Assembly (NCBI GenBank): GCA_018697195.1
Contig: CM031878.1
Span: 1,171,109 to 1,235,108, forward strand
DNA: 64,000 bases
Reading direction: 5' to 3'
From: Certhia americana
Taxonomy: Eukaryota > Chordata > Aves > Passeriformes > Certhiidae
Below the pieces are notes generated by a model. It was given only the letters and a program-made list of their open reading frames with translations, did no database searches and was not told the origin of the DNA. The position numbers and the translations under genes were made by a program. This document shows, one piece after another, positions 22,409 to 32,600 of the stretch. Positions within the stretch are counted from its first letter, which is position 1; the number at the start of each line of letters is the position of its first letter.

Positions 22409-23634
22409 GAAGTCACAACTTGGGAAGTCTTGACTAGGTGCTGCCTTGGGAAGCCTCATGAGCAGCTGGAGTGGTGATTCTTCTCTTAAACAGAGTCTCC
22501 ACAGAGGTTTCCAGAGAAGGTAAAGAGCAGTTTTGGCTTTCTTTCTGGTGCAGACAAAATTTGCTGAAGCCCAAGGCTGGCTACAATTCCCTGTGGGAAT
22601 CACCACCTTTGAGAAATGCATTCAAGTAGAGGTTTGCCTGCTGCAGATACAAATAGGAGCATGTGGGGATGCTTTCAGGATGCAATTAAGAGCATTTCCT
22701 AGGACTAGAGAAATCTCTTCACTCTCTTTCTTTCAGCTCTGTATCATTTTCTGGCCCTCCCCTGCCAAAAGTTAAAACGAGGACAACATTCTCAATTCAA
22801 TAAAATTATGGTATCACTCCTAAACTGATATATTTAAAATATAAAAATGGAAGAAATAGAAAGATATGAGATTAGCAGTGGCCTCTCAAAACGTAGCCAG
22901 TGTGAGGAATTACAGCTTTCCTGCATTGGTAAAAGGGGATGAGACTTCAGGCTGAGGGTTGCAATAACAAAAATAAATATCACGCACTTGTTATAAATGT
23001 TATAAATGCAATTTCTGGCCAGACCCTCACAAACAGCTACTTTGATGCAGACTTGCATAAAAAAACAACAAACACTTTTCATTGTTATCACTGCATTAAA
23101 AAATGTGCAGTTGTTCATGGTTCGAGTTCCTCCAGTTCCAAGGACTTATCCACTGCCTGTGTTAGGGGCTGCTTAGTGACAAATGTTATTTGCACCTGGA
23201 CACCTCAAACCTCTGCATCTGTGCACACCAGTTCAGGTGTTACGGTGGGTGTTTCAGTCTGTAAAAACAAGACACTTCATGTCACTAAATTGATGGTAAG
23301 AATATGGAAAAAATCTGATTTTTCCCTTGCTATTCCACTGGTTGAAGCTATATTGAACAGCCACGGACAGTCAGCCCCAAGAGGACTCCTGTAATGTCCA
23401 AAACTTTATGGGATACAGTGAGGACACAGACCAAGACCTGATAAAGCTGATTTTACAGGCTGCACTATTGCCAGTCCACACAGGTTTATCCATGAGCATG
23501 GTGATTCAGTGGAATAAACCCCTTTCATAAGCAGACTAGCAGGGTCTGTCTTTCATCTTTCCTGCAGAGAGGTGGCTCAGAAGGTGCTCATCCCTCTGTA
23601 TGTATCTCCTTTTGGAGCTCCTTTCAGTTTCAAA
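22409..23634. other. Noncoding, nothing recognised
   Basis: About 1.2 kb. A 151-codon forward frame at 22939-23394 is the longest outside the CR1, LTR and low-complexity segments in this half of the window. It shows no domain, has an ordinary residue mix and lacks splice context, so I do not call it a gene. Confidence 0.45.
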
Positions 23635-23948
23635 GCAAGGTGGTGTGGAGGGGAATGTCAGTCTGCTCTCACAAGTGACAGAACAAGAGGAAACAATCTC
23701 AAGTTGCATGAGGAAATGTTTAGATTGGATATCAGGAAAGATTTCTTCACTGGAAGTGTGGTCAGGTGCTGGAAAGGTGGTCAGGCTGCCCAGGGCAGTG
23801 GTGAAGTCCCCATCCCTGGAGGGTTTAAAAACCATGTGGATGTGGCACCTGGGGGCATGGGTCAGTGGTGGCGTGGACAGGGCTGGGGGAATGGTTGGAC
23901 TTGAACTTAGAAGGCTTTTACAACCTAAATGATTCTGTGATTCTGTGA
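23635..23948 (+). mobile_element. CR1 LINE 3' end
   Basis: A long, fairly clean forward copy: 'TTTAGATTGGATATCAGGAA', 'GGCTGCCCAGGGCAGTGGTG', 'GATGTGGCACCTGGGGGCAT', 'GATTCTGTGATTCTGTGA'. About 310 bases survive, from the region 5' of the usual tail to the terminal octamers. Confidence 0.94.
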
Positions 23949-24842
23949 AAAACTCTTTGGTTTGCGGGCTGATGAAGGAAACAAGAAACTCTCATTTGTC
24001 CTCATCTCTGCCCTTGTTTTACTGCATCTTAGCCTGGCTCATTGTATTCCAAAGGCTTTTTTTTTTCCATTTGATACTCAATTTGGGACATGTTCTCACC
24101 CAGCACTGACCCCTTGCCAGGACTCACCAGACCACAGTGAGCACAAATGAAATACAGATCTGCAGATTGCTTCTCTTGCTGGAGATCCTCATGCATATGG
24201 ATCAGGCTGCCTCCTCAGGTGGGGATGAGCTCTGCTCACAGAGTATTTAAGGAGTGAATGCCTAATGGGAAACTCTGAAAGACAGTCTACTTTTAGAAAC
24301 AGTTCTGCTTGCACCTCCAATATACAATATTGCTCTTAATTTCTTTGCTATCACAGAGGACATTTGCATGAAAAAAAGGATTGTCATTTTTAAACATTCA
24401 TCTGTTCTTCCTTCTTGTTGCTTGTTTGGAGAATTAATGCCACTGGAGTCCCAAGCCACTGGCTGTATGGGAAATAAATGGGTCAGGGATGGGAAGAGTA
24501 GGTCTGGAGGAATGGAATGGTTGAATTTCCATTTTGCTGCCAGATTGCTGAGGTAATTTGTACTGAGGGAACCTGTCAGAAGGAGACAAGAAAAGAGCAA
24601 GTTTGAATCTTTTACCTTCTGCAGGAGCCTACACACAGGCGTGATAGCACACTACATACAAAAATCCCTGCAGGTCTCCAGTGGTGGCCAGAACCAACCC
24701 AACAGGGAAGGATAAAAGAAAAAGATAAGCATGTTGAGGTACTTTTCCTACATTTTCTGCCTTCAACAGCTCATGGCTCAGGACTCTCCAAGCCAGAGCT
24801 GATGTCTGGTAGCAGGAATTTATATAGGAGCCCACAAGGGAT
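23949..24842. other. Noncoding, nothing recognised
   Basis: About 0.9 kb. A 124-codon reverse frame (24262-24636) has no recognisable feature. No repeat signature was found. Confidence 0.45.
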
Positions 24843-24933
24843 TTTTACTTTCATGTTTTTCTGCAACACCTTTGTGGTATTTGCAGAAAAATATGAAAGT
24901 AAAAGGTATTTTTTTCTGCAATATCTTTGTGGA
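24843..24933. repeat. 24-bp near-perfect hairpin plus partial direct repeat
   Basis: Arms 24843-24866 and 24881-24904 are reverse complements with one mismatch (a G:T pair, tolerated as wobble in one strand's RNA) around a 14-base loop. Immediately downstream, 24910-24930 repeats the right half of the left arm plus the loop ('TTTTTCTGCAA' then 'CTTTGTGG') in direct orientation. The unit thus occurs three times: forward, inverted, forward. A fold-back duplication is the likeliest origin. A small hairpin RNA cannot be excluded. Confidence 0.85.
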
Positions 24934-27900
24934 CTGTAAGAAACAATCTGTATCAAGGAGTTTCCCAGAGGAGCTGTGTAGGATGTTGGGAACCACAGTG
25001 CTGGGTTAAGCAGAGAAGACAGCTTTTTTCTTTAACTGGTCTTCTCCTCCAAGAAGGGTCATTATTAAAGATACCAGACTTACCAGATAATGAAAGCAGG
25101 CAAAAAGCCCACAGACAATTCAAGTATCCAATGTTAAAAGAAGATTCATGTTACTCTGGCATCTCTGGAAAGATTATGGATTTGGCTTTGGTCTAAATAG
25201 GGCAGAATTATCTCAAAATAAATTGAAACAGCAAACTCAAGTCACTCCTTGTGTCATTTTTGTGTTTAAACTTAGTAAATGTTTTGAGCAAAAAAACTCT
25301 TCATGGATCTTACAGGAGAGGTTTGTCTCAAGACAAACAAAATCCTCACATTCTGACCTGACGAGGAACAGGGAGCGGTAGCCAAAAAAAACCCTGTGGT
25401 CAAGGAATATATGCAGAATTCCTTGGCAATAAAGATGTGAGGGACAACAGCATTTAATTACAGACTATAGGCTCTCATCCTAGTACAGAGAAAGCCTCTC
25501 ATGTGAACATCATGTTTAGAATTTCACTGTGAAACATCCAGTTTTTTGGCTTGCAAACTGGGACATGATATGAGATCGCTTTGAGCTTTATTTATGGCTT
25601 GCTGTTCACCTCAGTGCCTACCCACACTACAGGAAAGCATTTTGCTGCAAAACACTGAGTTTGTCCTCAGAAATATGTAATTAGGCTTCAGAGTTAACAC
25701 TCATTTAGGATAACTGGCAGGGGGGTTTGAGAGGTGCAGTTTTGAGAGTGCAGTTTCCACACTCCTTCATAGATGTAGCTTCAGGTAGTTTAGTTTTTTT
25801 TTTTTTTTTTCTATGACTTTCACAGATCCATGGACATATCATGGAGATGATTCTTACAGGAGTGGAAGAATTAGGATGGAAGTCTGGTCTCCCAGCTAGC
25901 TGTGATCCAATTTGGCATCAGGAGCCAGAGCTCACACAGGCACCTCCTCCAAATATAACAATAATCAGAAAAACATTGTTTTAGTACAATATTATGCTTT
26001 ATGAATAAGTAATGTGGGTAAGTAAGTATATGATACAGGTAAGTAGAGGACAAAGCAGCTTTGCTTTTTTTGGTAGTCTATAAGGATGATAATGAGTAGG
26101 AATGGATGTCTGTCCTGTTACACAGCCAGAACTCTTCATCCTACCCAGGGCACCATCTAATGGTGCACCTGAATGGGTGTAAACACTAATTAACTGATGA
26201 AATACATTTAGCAACTTCCTTCAGTAAGCATTTATGGCAAACTTAGTGTCCAGTCAGTTTTGTCAGGAAGAAAAATAAAAGACATTTCATTTCATCACTG
26301 ATTGCCTCAGCTGTCTCACCTTTAATGGCAATGGTGACAAGCGTCCTTCCCACTGCCTGGCTGCATGTTGCACAGCTCACTTTTTTAAAGCTGTTTACCA
26401 CAGAAAAATGTTTAAGTAGGATTCAGATATCCCTCGGCAAAGAGAAAGAGGAAAGGAAAAGATGAAGGGGAAAAAAAAAGCCTTTCAAAATATGAAACAG
26501 AAGTTGCTGCAGGCAAAGATGCCTTTCAGCGGTCTCAAGCTAAGACTTTCCATTTCCATGTAAAAATGTCTGTCGAAAGGGCAAGCTACATTTACAATGA
26601 GCAAAGTTTTATAGCTTACACAGGCGTGAGCACCTGCTAGGAAGATGGGGAAAAGATTCAATTTACCTTTGGGTTGCAATGCTCAGATTCCCATTTAAAA
26701 GTCTAAGACCCCTGATTATTTATTGATGTCTTTCTCTTCATAGCTGTCTGTATCTTTACTGGCTTGCAAGATGTGCAACAGTGTGGCCTAAAGGATTTTT
26801 TGAATTAAGTTCTTTCAAGTCATTTTTCCCCTTCAGGCATTTAGCCAATGATGCTGAAGTTTGATGGGTCTCCTCTGTATTTTGCGTGATATATTTATAT
26901 ATTTTATATTTATTAGTCAACAGTCAAATTAACTGTGCCTGAGCTGTCCTTAAACACTATGTTATGACAGGGTTACTGAATTTTCTGCTTTTTTTATTTA
27001 CAGGAGGAAAGAGAGGCAGCATCAGGAGGAGTAATGTTCTAAAGCAGCCCACATTTTACAGCAAGTATGCTGCAAGTTCCCATAAGGCAGTGGCAGACAA
27101 AATTCAACAGCAAAATCTCTATTCACATTCCTTTCTCCTCTCTCAGAACGCATAAAAGTGGCAGCTTGTACATTTTCTTTAACTTACAGGAGGCAAGGAG
27201 ACTTTTACTGAAGACATCTAAAAAGACATTACAAGGCACCTCTGGCAATGAAATGAGTATTTTCTTATTTCAGCAAGAAGAATAGAAACTCTAGTTCTTC
27301 TTTTTTTTCACAATAATAAGAGTCATAGTAAAAGAAAAAAACAGCCAAACAAACTGGTATTGCAATTAATTTAGATTTTTGTAGCACCCTGGAAAATCAA
27401 ACCTCTTGTTCTGTGCAAAAGCAGAGAAGCAAACACTAACTTAAGGGGTAGTTTATTTGCTTATTTATAGTTTTCTGAGAAAAAAAAACATGCAGTTTTA
27501 AAAGCAGTAGTAAAGGGAATCTCATACTGGCATGCTGGTCAAAGAGCAAGCATGTCTGCTCCACTTTCCAGAGTCTACTGTCAGTGGTGTCAACAATCCT
27601 GAATTACTAGAAGCAGGGTTTGAAAATGTTACAGGTAAGCTGGACTCAGCTCAGCAAGTCAAGCCAGGGGGAGAACCACACTCAGGGATTGCCAAAATAA
27701 GGCTTTAATTCAGCAAGGAGCTAGAGCAGGCTGTGGCATGGCCATCTCCAGCCATGAAACATGATCATCCTCCAAGGGCAGTGGAATAAGTCCTGGTGGT
27801 GGCTGCCAGGAGCTGCTGAGGACACACACTCAGTTGGACATGGATCCTCATCCTTTCAACACTGCCCTTTCCTGGCATGCTGGGGACACACTGGAACCCT

Positions 27901-28585
27901 CCAGGCACCAAGGCCTTGAGGTAAGGGGAGAAATCCTCAGCCACAAAGATTCAAAACTGAGTAGTGCAGAGGACCTGGCCATGCTGAGGTCTGGCTGTGC
28001 CCAGCCCTCAGCAGCCAGTGCAGGAAGAGGCATCTCGAAATGAGGAATGGGCTGCAGCTGTCAGCATTAATCATGGGGGCTCAAAGGGTTTTTTTTTCTG
28101 GGGCTCACCTCACCTAAATTTCTCCACCCTGGGCTGACTGCCTTAAATGCCCTTTTAGTCAGTGGAAAGGGGGCCTCAGGGCACGACTCTGACCCATCTT
28201 GGACACCCTGAGGGAGTGAATCATGGCTGTACCATGTCTGTCCTTCCCTGGACTAAAGATAATTTGTGGTAACAGCTCAGGTGTCTCGTGCTCCTGAAGT
28301 CACAGCAGTGAGCCTCTCCAGCAGAGAGAGGCTGAAGAGAGCTGTGAGCCAGTCCTTTGCAGGTTCACCTTCCCCCTTGCTAAGGCAAAACCTCTCCAGC
28401 TCCGCTCCACATAACCTTGTTTGGTGACAGCACGCAGAGCACAGGGGTTTTAATCAAGCTGTGATGGAGATATGCTGGGGTGCTCTATGGGCAAAGACAT
28501 CTCTGGAGTTACAAGGCTTCAGCTGAGCTCTCTGCGGGTTCTTGCTCAAATGTGGGAGCATCCAGCATGTCTGGGGCCTCCTGAA
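24934..28585. other. Noncoding, long stretch without recognised repeats
   Basis: About 3.7 kb. An 18-base T run lies at 25794-25811. Bases 26.70-26.99 kb are repeat-free and AT-rich, with a TATATTTATATATTTTATAT run. Bases 27.6-28.3 kb are GC-richer and repeat-like in texture, but no family, LTR ends or polyadenylation layout could be assigned. Confidence 0.45.
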
Positions 28586-28725
28586 TCATAGAATCCCAGA
28601 ATGGTATGGATTGGAAGGGGCCTGAAGTTCATCTGATCCAACCCCTACTACAGACAAGGACACCTTCCACTAGGCCAGGCTGCTCAGAACTCCATCCAGC
28701 CTGGCCTTGGACATGGACACTCTTG
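28586..28725 (-). mobile_element. CR1 LINE 3' end, reverse orientation
   Basis: The reverse tail reads 'TCATAGAATCCCAGAATGG', 'GGATTGGAAGGGGCCTGAAG', 'CCACTAGGCCAGGCTGCTCA' and 'TCCATCCAGCCTGGCCTTGG'. It is truncated after about 140 bases. Confidence 0.92.
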
Positions 28726-30822
28726 ACAGTGATTGAATATTGCTGCCAAAGCTGACAAATAACACTCCAGGACAGGATATTTATGATCCAGATTGTGAAA
28801 TTAAGCAACTGTCCAATCCATTTATCAGCATGCTCACAATTATGAAATAAGTGAAGAAATAATGGTTATGGCAGTAAAATTGATTATCACCATGCACACC
28901 ACTATGGTAAGTCACAGACCAGGAAAGGTGGCAGATTATTGTTGCAATTTGTTACGTGGCGAAAATGGGAATTTCTGGGAGGGGATTGGTGTATTATGGA
29001 GGGCTCATGGGACTCTGGGGGTGGCACAAATGTAGGACAGGAAGTTTTCCCTGGTGATCTCCTGTTCTGCTCTCTGGATCACAGTGATCCAGACATGGAT
29101 TTCTGTGCATGCCCAAGCCCAATGACTTCGGAGCAGCTGTCCCAGTGGCACCAGGAGAGGCAGATGTGCAACAAGCTTGAATCTGTGTTTGCAGAAGTGA
29201 TTTGATTTTCAAAGGAGGTTTTTGCACACGTGATGGATCCCAGACCCCTCCACTGCCACTCGGCTCCTTCCTTCCCAGGGTGGGAGTTAATAGGTACATG
29301 CATTAATGTAATGACCTCTTTATTGACACGCTTTCATTTCACTTCTCTTTAACCACCATGAGAGTAAAACCCATAAGAACTGTTCAGAGAAGAGTGACTA
29401 CATTTACAAAAGTAAAACAAATACCATTACATGGAGTGCACTAAACCCAGGTAATTAGTAAAATGATGTCATGGACACACTGTTACTAATAGTGCATACA
29501 CAGCTTAGGTTGCTCTCCTACAGATTGTTTTGAAGAGCTGTTCACAATCTGAACTGAGTCTGAATGTCTTTCTATTCCTTGTAGGACATTTATATTGTAG
29601 ATATGTCTGTACCTAAAAACACATTTCACTTCAAAATAGATCTTAGAACCTACTGTAGAGACCTCGTCTTTTTATATACATAAAAACCACATTGATGCAT
29701 CTCAGTTAGGAAAAGGGCAATTGTACATATCATAAAAATGGGCTCTGAAAAAATAAATGAAGCCCCCATCTGATTTGAAGAATGCATATATGTTGGGGTT
29801 TATGGAAGACACCCCTCAGTGCATTTCTGAAGCACAGACTTATCTATTGACTGCATGAAATACTTTGTGGTCGGGGATATTTTTGGTGGGTATTTTTCCT
29901 GGATGACTTCTTACTCCTTTTTAAAATCCAGCTGTGCCAAGCAGGAGAAAGGAGGGAAATCTAGTGTTAGAGAGAGTGTGATTCAGCTGGATTTTGGCTG
30001 TATTGTTTTCTCTGAATGAAAGGGCCAGGTTTATTCACCAGATTAAAAACCCTTAAACGGTTCCATTTTCCTGCCCTCGTGATCACTGCTATTGATTACT
30101 GTGTGTTCTTGAATCTATTTTGTACAGCCCTTGTTTAATATTTAAGAGACATAAGGAGCAGCGTGTTGTAATATTTAAGAGGTTAACTTACTGCAGAGAG
30201 ATAAAGAAAAGGCATGGCTCCAAATGAGGTGGAAATTTGGTCCATTTTATTGATGTGCTGTGATGTACATTTAGAGATATACACTGCACTGTAATATAGA
30301 TCTTTCTTTAAAGAAAAAAAAAAAAACACCATGATAAAATACAAAATACTGGTATTTTGATAAAATATCTGGGGTCTTCTATCTTCAGCTGAGGCAGTGC
30401 CAAGGTGCTCAGCACCTGCCTGAGGGTGTGGTGGCAATCAGACTGCATATGTCAGCCTGTATGTTCCTCACACACACACACCGTGTTGCGATACAGGTAC
30501 CACATTTTTCATGGTTAGGTGTCTAGCTCGGGGTCTGGGGTGAAAGATTAGCAGAAATCTGATTTGACAATAAATAACCAGTCCTGCTTTGGCACTGGCT
30601 GTGCAAATTCATTTTTTGCCATCCTGACCCGCAGATGCACGTCAAACAACCACATCTGCCAACAGGTACTTTTATTTCACATGGCTACAAATGCTTTGCA
30701 TGCCTTTAAAAGAGGTGCCAGGGTTGAAGGGTTGATTTTGATACTCCGAATAGCAGGATTTTTAACATGTAAATTCAGGGTCCATAAATGTGATTCTTTG
30801 CAAGGTTGTGGAAATGCTTAGG
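28726..30822. other. Noncoding, with one short perfect palindrome
   Basis: About 2.1 kb. The palindrome at 29073-29093 has 10-bp arms around a single central base. The part at 29.3-30.2 kb is repeat-free and AT-rich and might be conserved. A short CA run lies at about 30469-30480. Confidence 0.45.
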
Positions 30823-30886
30823 CATAGAACCACAGAATGGTTTGGGTTGGAAGGAACCATGTCTTGTTTCTTCCCTCTGCCATGGA
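30823..30886 (-). mobile_element. CR1 LINE 3' tip, reverse orientation
   Basis: Only the final 60 bases of a CR1 are present: 'CATAGAACCACAGAATGG', 'TTTGGGTTGGAAGGAACC' and 'CTGCCATGGACAC'. It ends exactly where sequence X (next feature) begins, so it marks one boundary of the inverted duplication. Confidence 0.85.
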
Positions 30887-31197
30887 CACTATTCCTATAA
30901 TTGTAACACCATGAGTTTTGTTTTACTTAGGTATTGCTAAAGCAGAAGGCCTGAAACCTGCCCAAATGCTCTGCAGAAGAAGTGTGAAATCCAGGTTTTT
31001 TAGGGCTTCTAACTTCTGAGTTCAGGAGAAGCAATTATGATTTGCAACAGGAAAAAAAAAAAATAAACCAAAGATCCTATCCAGAGAAAAGAAGAAAGAT
31101 ATAATTCAGAATAATCTACAAAGTCTTTAGATGCTCCCAGGTCCCTATGTTGTCACAGAACAATTTTCAGGTTCAAGGGCCAGAATAATTTAACCTC
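30887..31197 (-). repeat. Sequence X, copy A of an inverted duplication
   Basis: About 310 bases of AT-rich sequence lie directly 3' of the CR1 copy at 31.2-31.8 kb, read on the reverse strand. The reverse complement aligns along its whole length with 56995-57282, about 70-75% alike by eye. Shared words include 'GATTATTCTGAATTAT' and 'CTTCTGCAGAGCAT' in order. X is not recognised as CR1, LTR or tRNA-derived SINE. Copy A has an extra T run. It could be a LINE-carried flank, part of a segmental duplication, or an unnamed repeat. Confidence 0.8.
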
Positions 31198-31775
31198 ATA
31201 AAATCACAGAATTGTTTGGGTTGGAAAGGAAAACTTCCACCATCCCAGGCTGCTCCAAGCCCCATCCATCCTGTCCTGGGACATTTCCAGGGATGCAGGG
31301 GCAGCCCCAGCTGCTCTGGGCACCCTGTGCCAGGGCCTGCCCACCCTCCCAGACAGCAATTCCTGCCCAATAGCCCAGCTGTGCCTGCCCTCTGGCACTG
31401 GCAAGCCATTCCCTGGCTGCTGTCCCTGCAGCCCTTGTCCCCAGTGCCTGTGCAGCTCTCCTGGAGCCCCTTTAGGCCCTGCCAGGGGCTGCCAGCTCTC
31501 CCTGCAGCCTTCTCTTGTGCAGGGGAGCACCCCCAGCTCTGCCAGGCTGGCTCCAGAGCACAGGGGCTCCAGCCCTGGCAGCAGCTCCGTGGCCTCCTCT
31601 GGGCTGGCTCCAGCAGCTCCCTGTCCTTGTGCTGTTGGAGCCAGGGCTGGAGGCAGCTCTGCAGCTGGGCTCTCCCCTGAGCACAGGGGCACAGGGGCAG
31701 AATCCCCCCTGCCCTGCTGCCCACGATGGGCTCTGAGGGAGCCAGAGCACATTGCCAAGTCATGTTGAGATTCTT
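31198..31775 (-). mobile_element. CR1 LINE 3' end, longest copy in the window
   Basis: About 580 bases in reverse orientation, from the tail 'ATAAAATCACAGAATTG' through 'GGCTGCTCCAAGCCCCATCC', 'GGGCACCCTGTGCCAGGG' and 'TGCCAGGGGCTGCCAGCTC' to 'GAGCACATTGCCAAGTCATG'. It lies mainly in the 3' untranslated region of the LINE. The open frames on both strands here (up to 224 codons) are by-products of its GC-rich composition. Bases 31312-31518 are identical to 56641-56847 inverted. Near the 3' end it lacks about 40 bases ('CCCATGGCAGG' region) that the other copy keeps. Confidence 0.93.
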
Positions 31776-32319
31776 TTCCATCATAATCCTCAAGGCGTGG
31801 GAGAAGGAAATTTCATGTATCAGCTGGTGTCTACATGCCTGCAGCATCTGTTTGTGTATACAAATGTTTAGTACACTGGCAAATGGTACTTGACATTTTC
31901 AGCATGTTTTAGATGCAGTGGGGTTTAGCTGTCCCTCTGTGGGCTGTTCATGCCCTCCATCACTGGAGTGGGGGGAGCTGACTGATACATTTATTCATGC
32001 TACTCCTTGGGAATTTAGGGAAAGTGATGACTGTCATTTGACAGAAAAGGAACCAAGTAGCTTGAGGACAGATTTTAAATGGTATTTAAGAGACTTGCTC
32101 AGTTTTCCATTGAACTCAGAGGTAATTAGGCACCTCAGATTTAAGAAATCTGGTCCTTGGTGGCTTGATTTAGGTCTGGTTTAATTCTGGGAACTAAACT
32201 TCTATTTCTCAAGGCTAAAGCAGGTGCATCAACCATGGGGTGGGCTGTTCTGTTCCTTGACTGTGCTGTGTGGGACTATACAACAGATTTTAATGAGATT
32301 TTGTCCATTTTTAGGACCA
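31776..32319. other. Noncoding, nothing recognised
   Basis: Flank of the long CR1 copy. It shows no similarity to the corresponding flank of the partner copy upstream of 56627. Confidence 0.45.
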
Positions 32320-32600
32320 AGTATGTTAAAATCAATAGCTATGAGAAGGTGTCCTGCTCCAGTGCGTAGTACTGCGCACCAACTTTCACAACAGGTCAAT
32401 AAACACTTTTTTCCTCATAGTTTTTCGAGCAAAACATTGTCTGTAAGATCCACAGTTTGCTGTGATGTCAGGTAATTAGTGTGTGATTAAGGGTAATTAA
32501 TTGTAATTAAACGTCTAACTGTAGTCAAGTTTATAACACGAAATTGTTTTGCTTAGGTTGAGAATTCTAAAATTATCAGGAATAGAAATAAAAGAGATGA
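32320..32600. promoter_or_regulatory. Candidate regulatory block with clustered TAAT sites
   Basis: Within 32471-32511 there are four closely spaced homeodomain-type cores (GGTAATTAG, GATTAAG, GGTAATTAATTG, GTAATTAAACG). The surrounding repeat-free sequence carries CpGs (GTAGTACTGCGCACC, TTTTTCGAGC). Homotypic TAAT clusters are a known feature of developmental enhancers. Chance occurrence in AT-rich DNA is the main alternative. Confidence 0.3.

Noticed and set aside
22939..23394. 151-codon forward frame with serine-rich middle
   Set aside because: The serine run comes from TCCTCCAGTTCC-type local repetition. No motif or homologue is recognised.
27640..28260. Possible reverse-strand LTR
   Set aside because: GC-richer texture is suggestive, but no TG...CA ends, target duplication or R-U5 layout could be placed.
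31173..31847. 224-codon reverse-strand frame, the longest in the window
   Set aside because: It coincides with the GC-rich CR1 3' region, and open frames occur there on both strands and in several registers. No known domain is visible, and the same frame pattern appears in the inverted partner copy at 56.6 kb.
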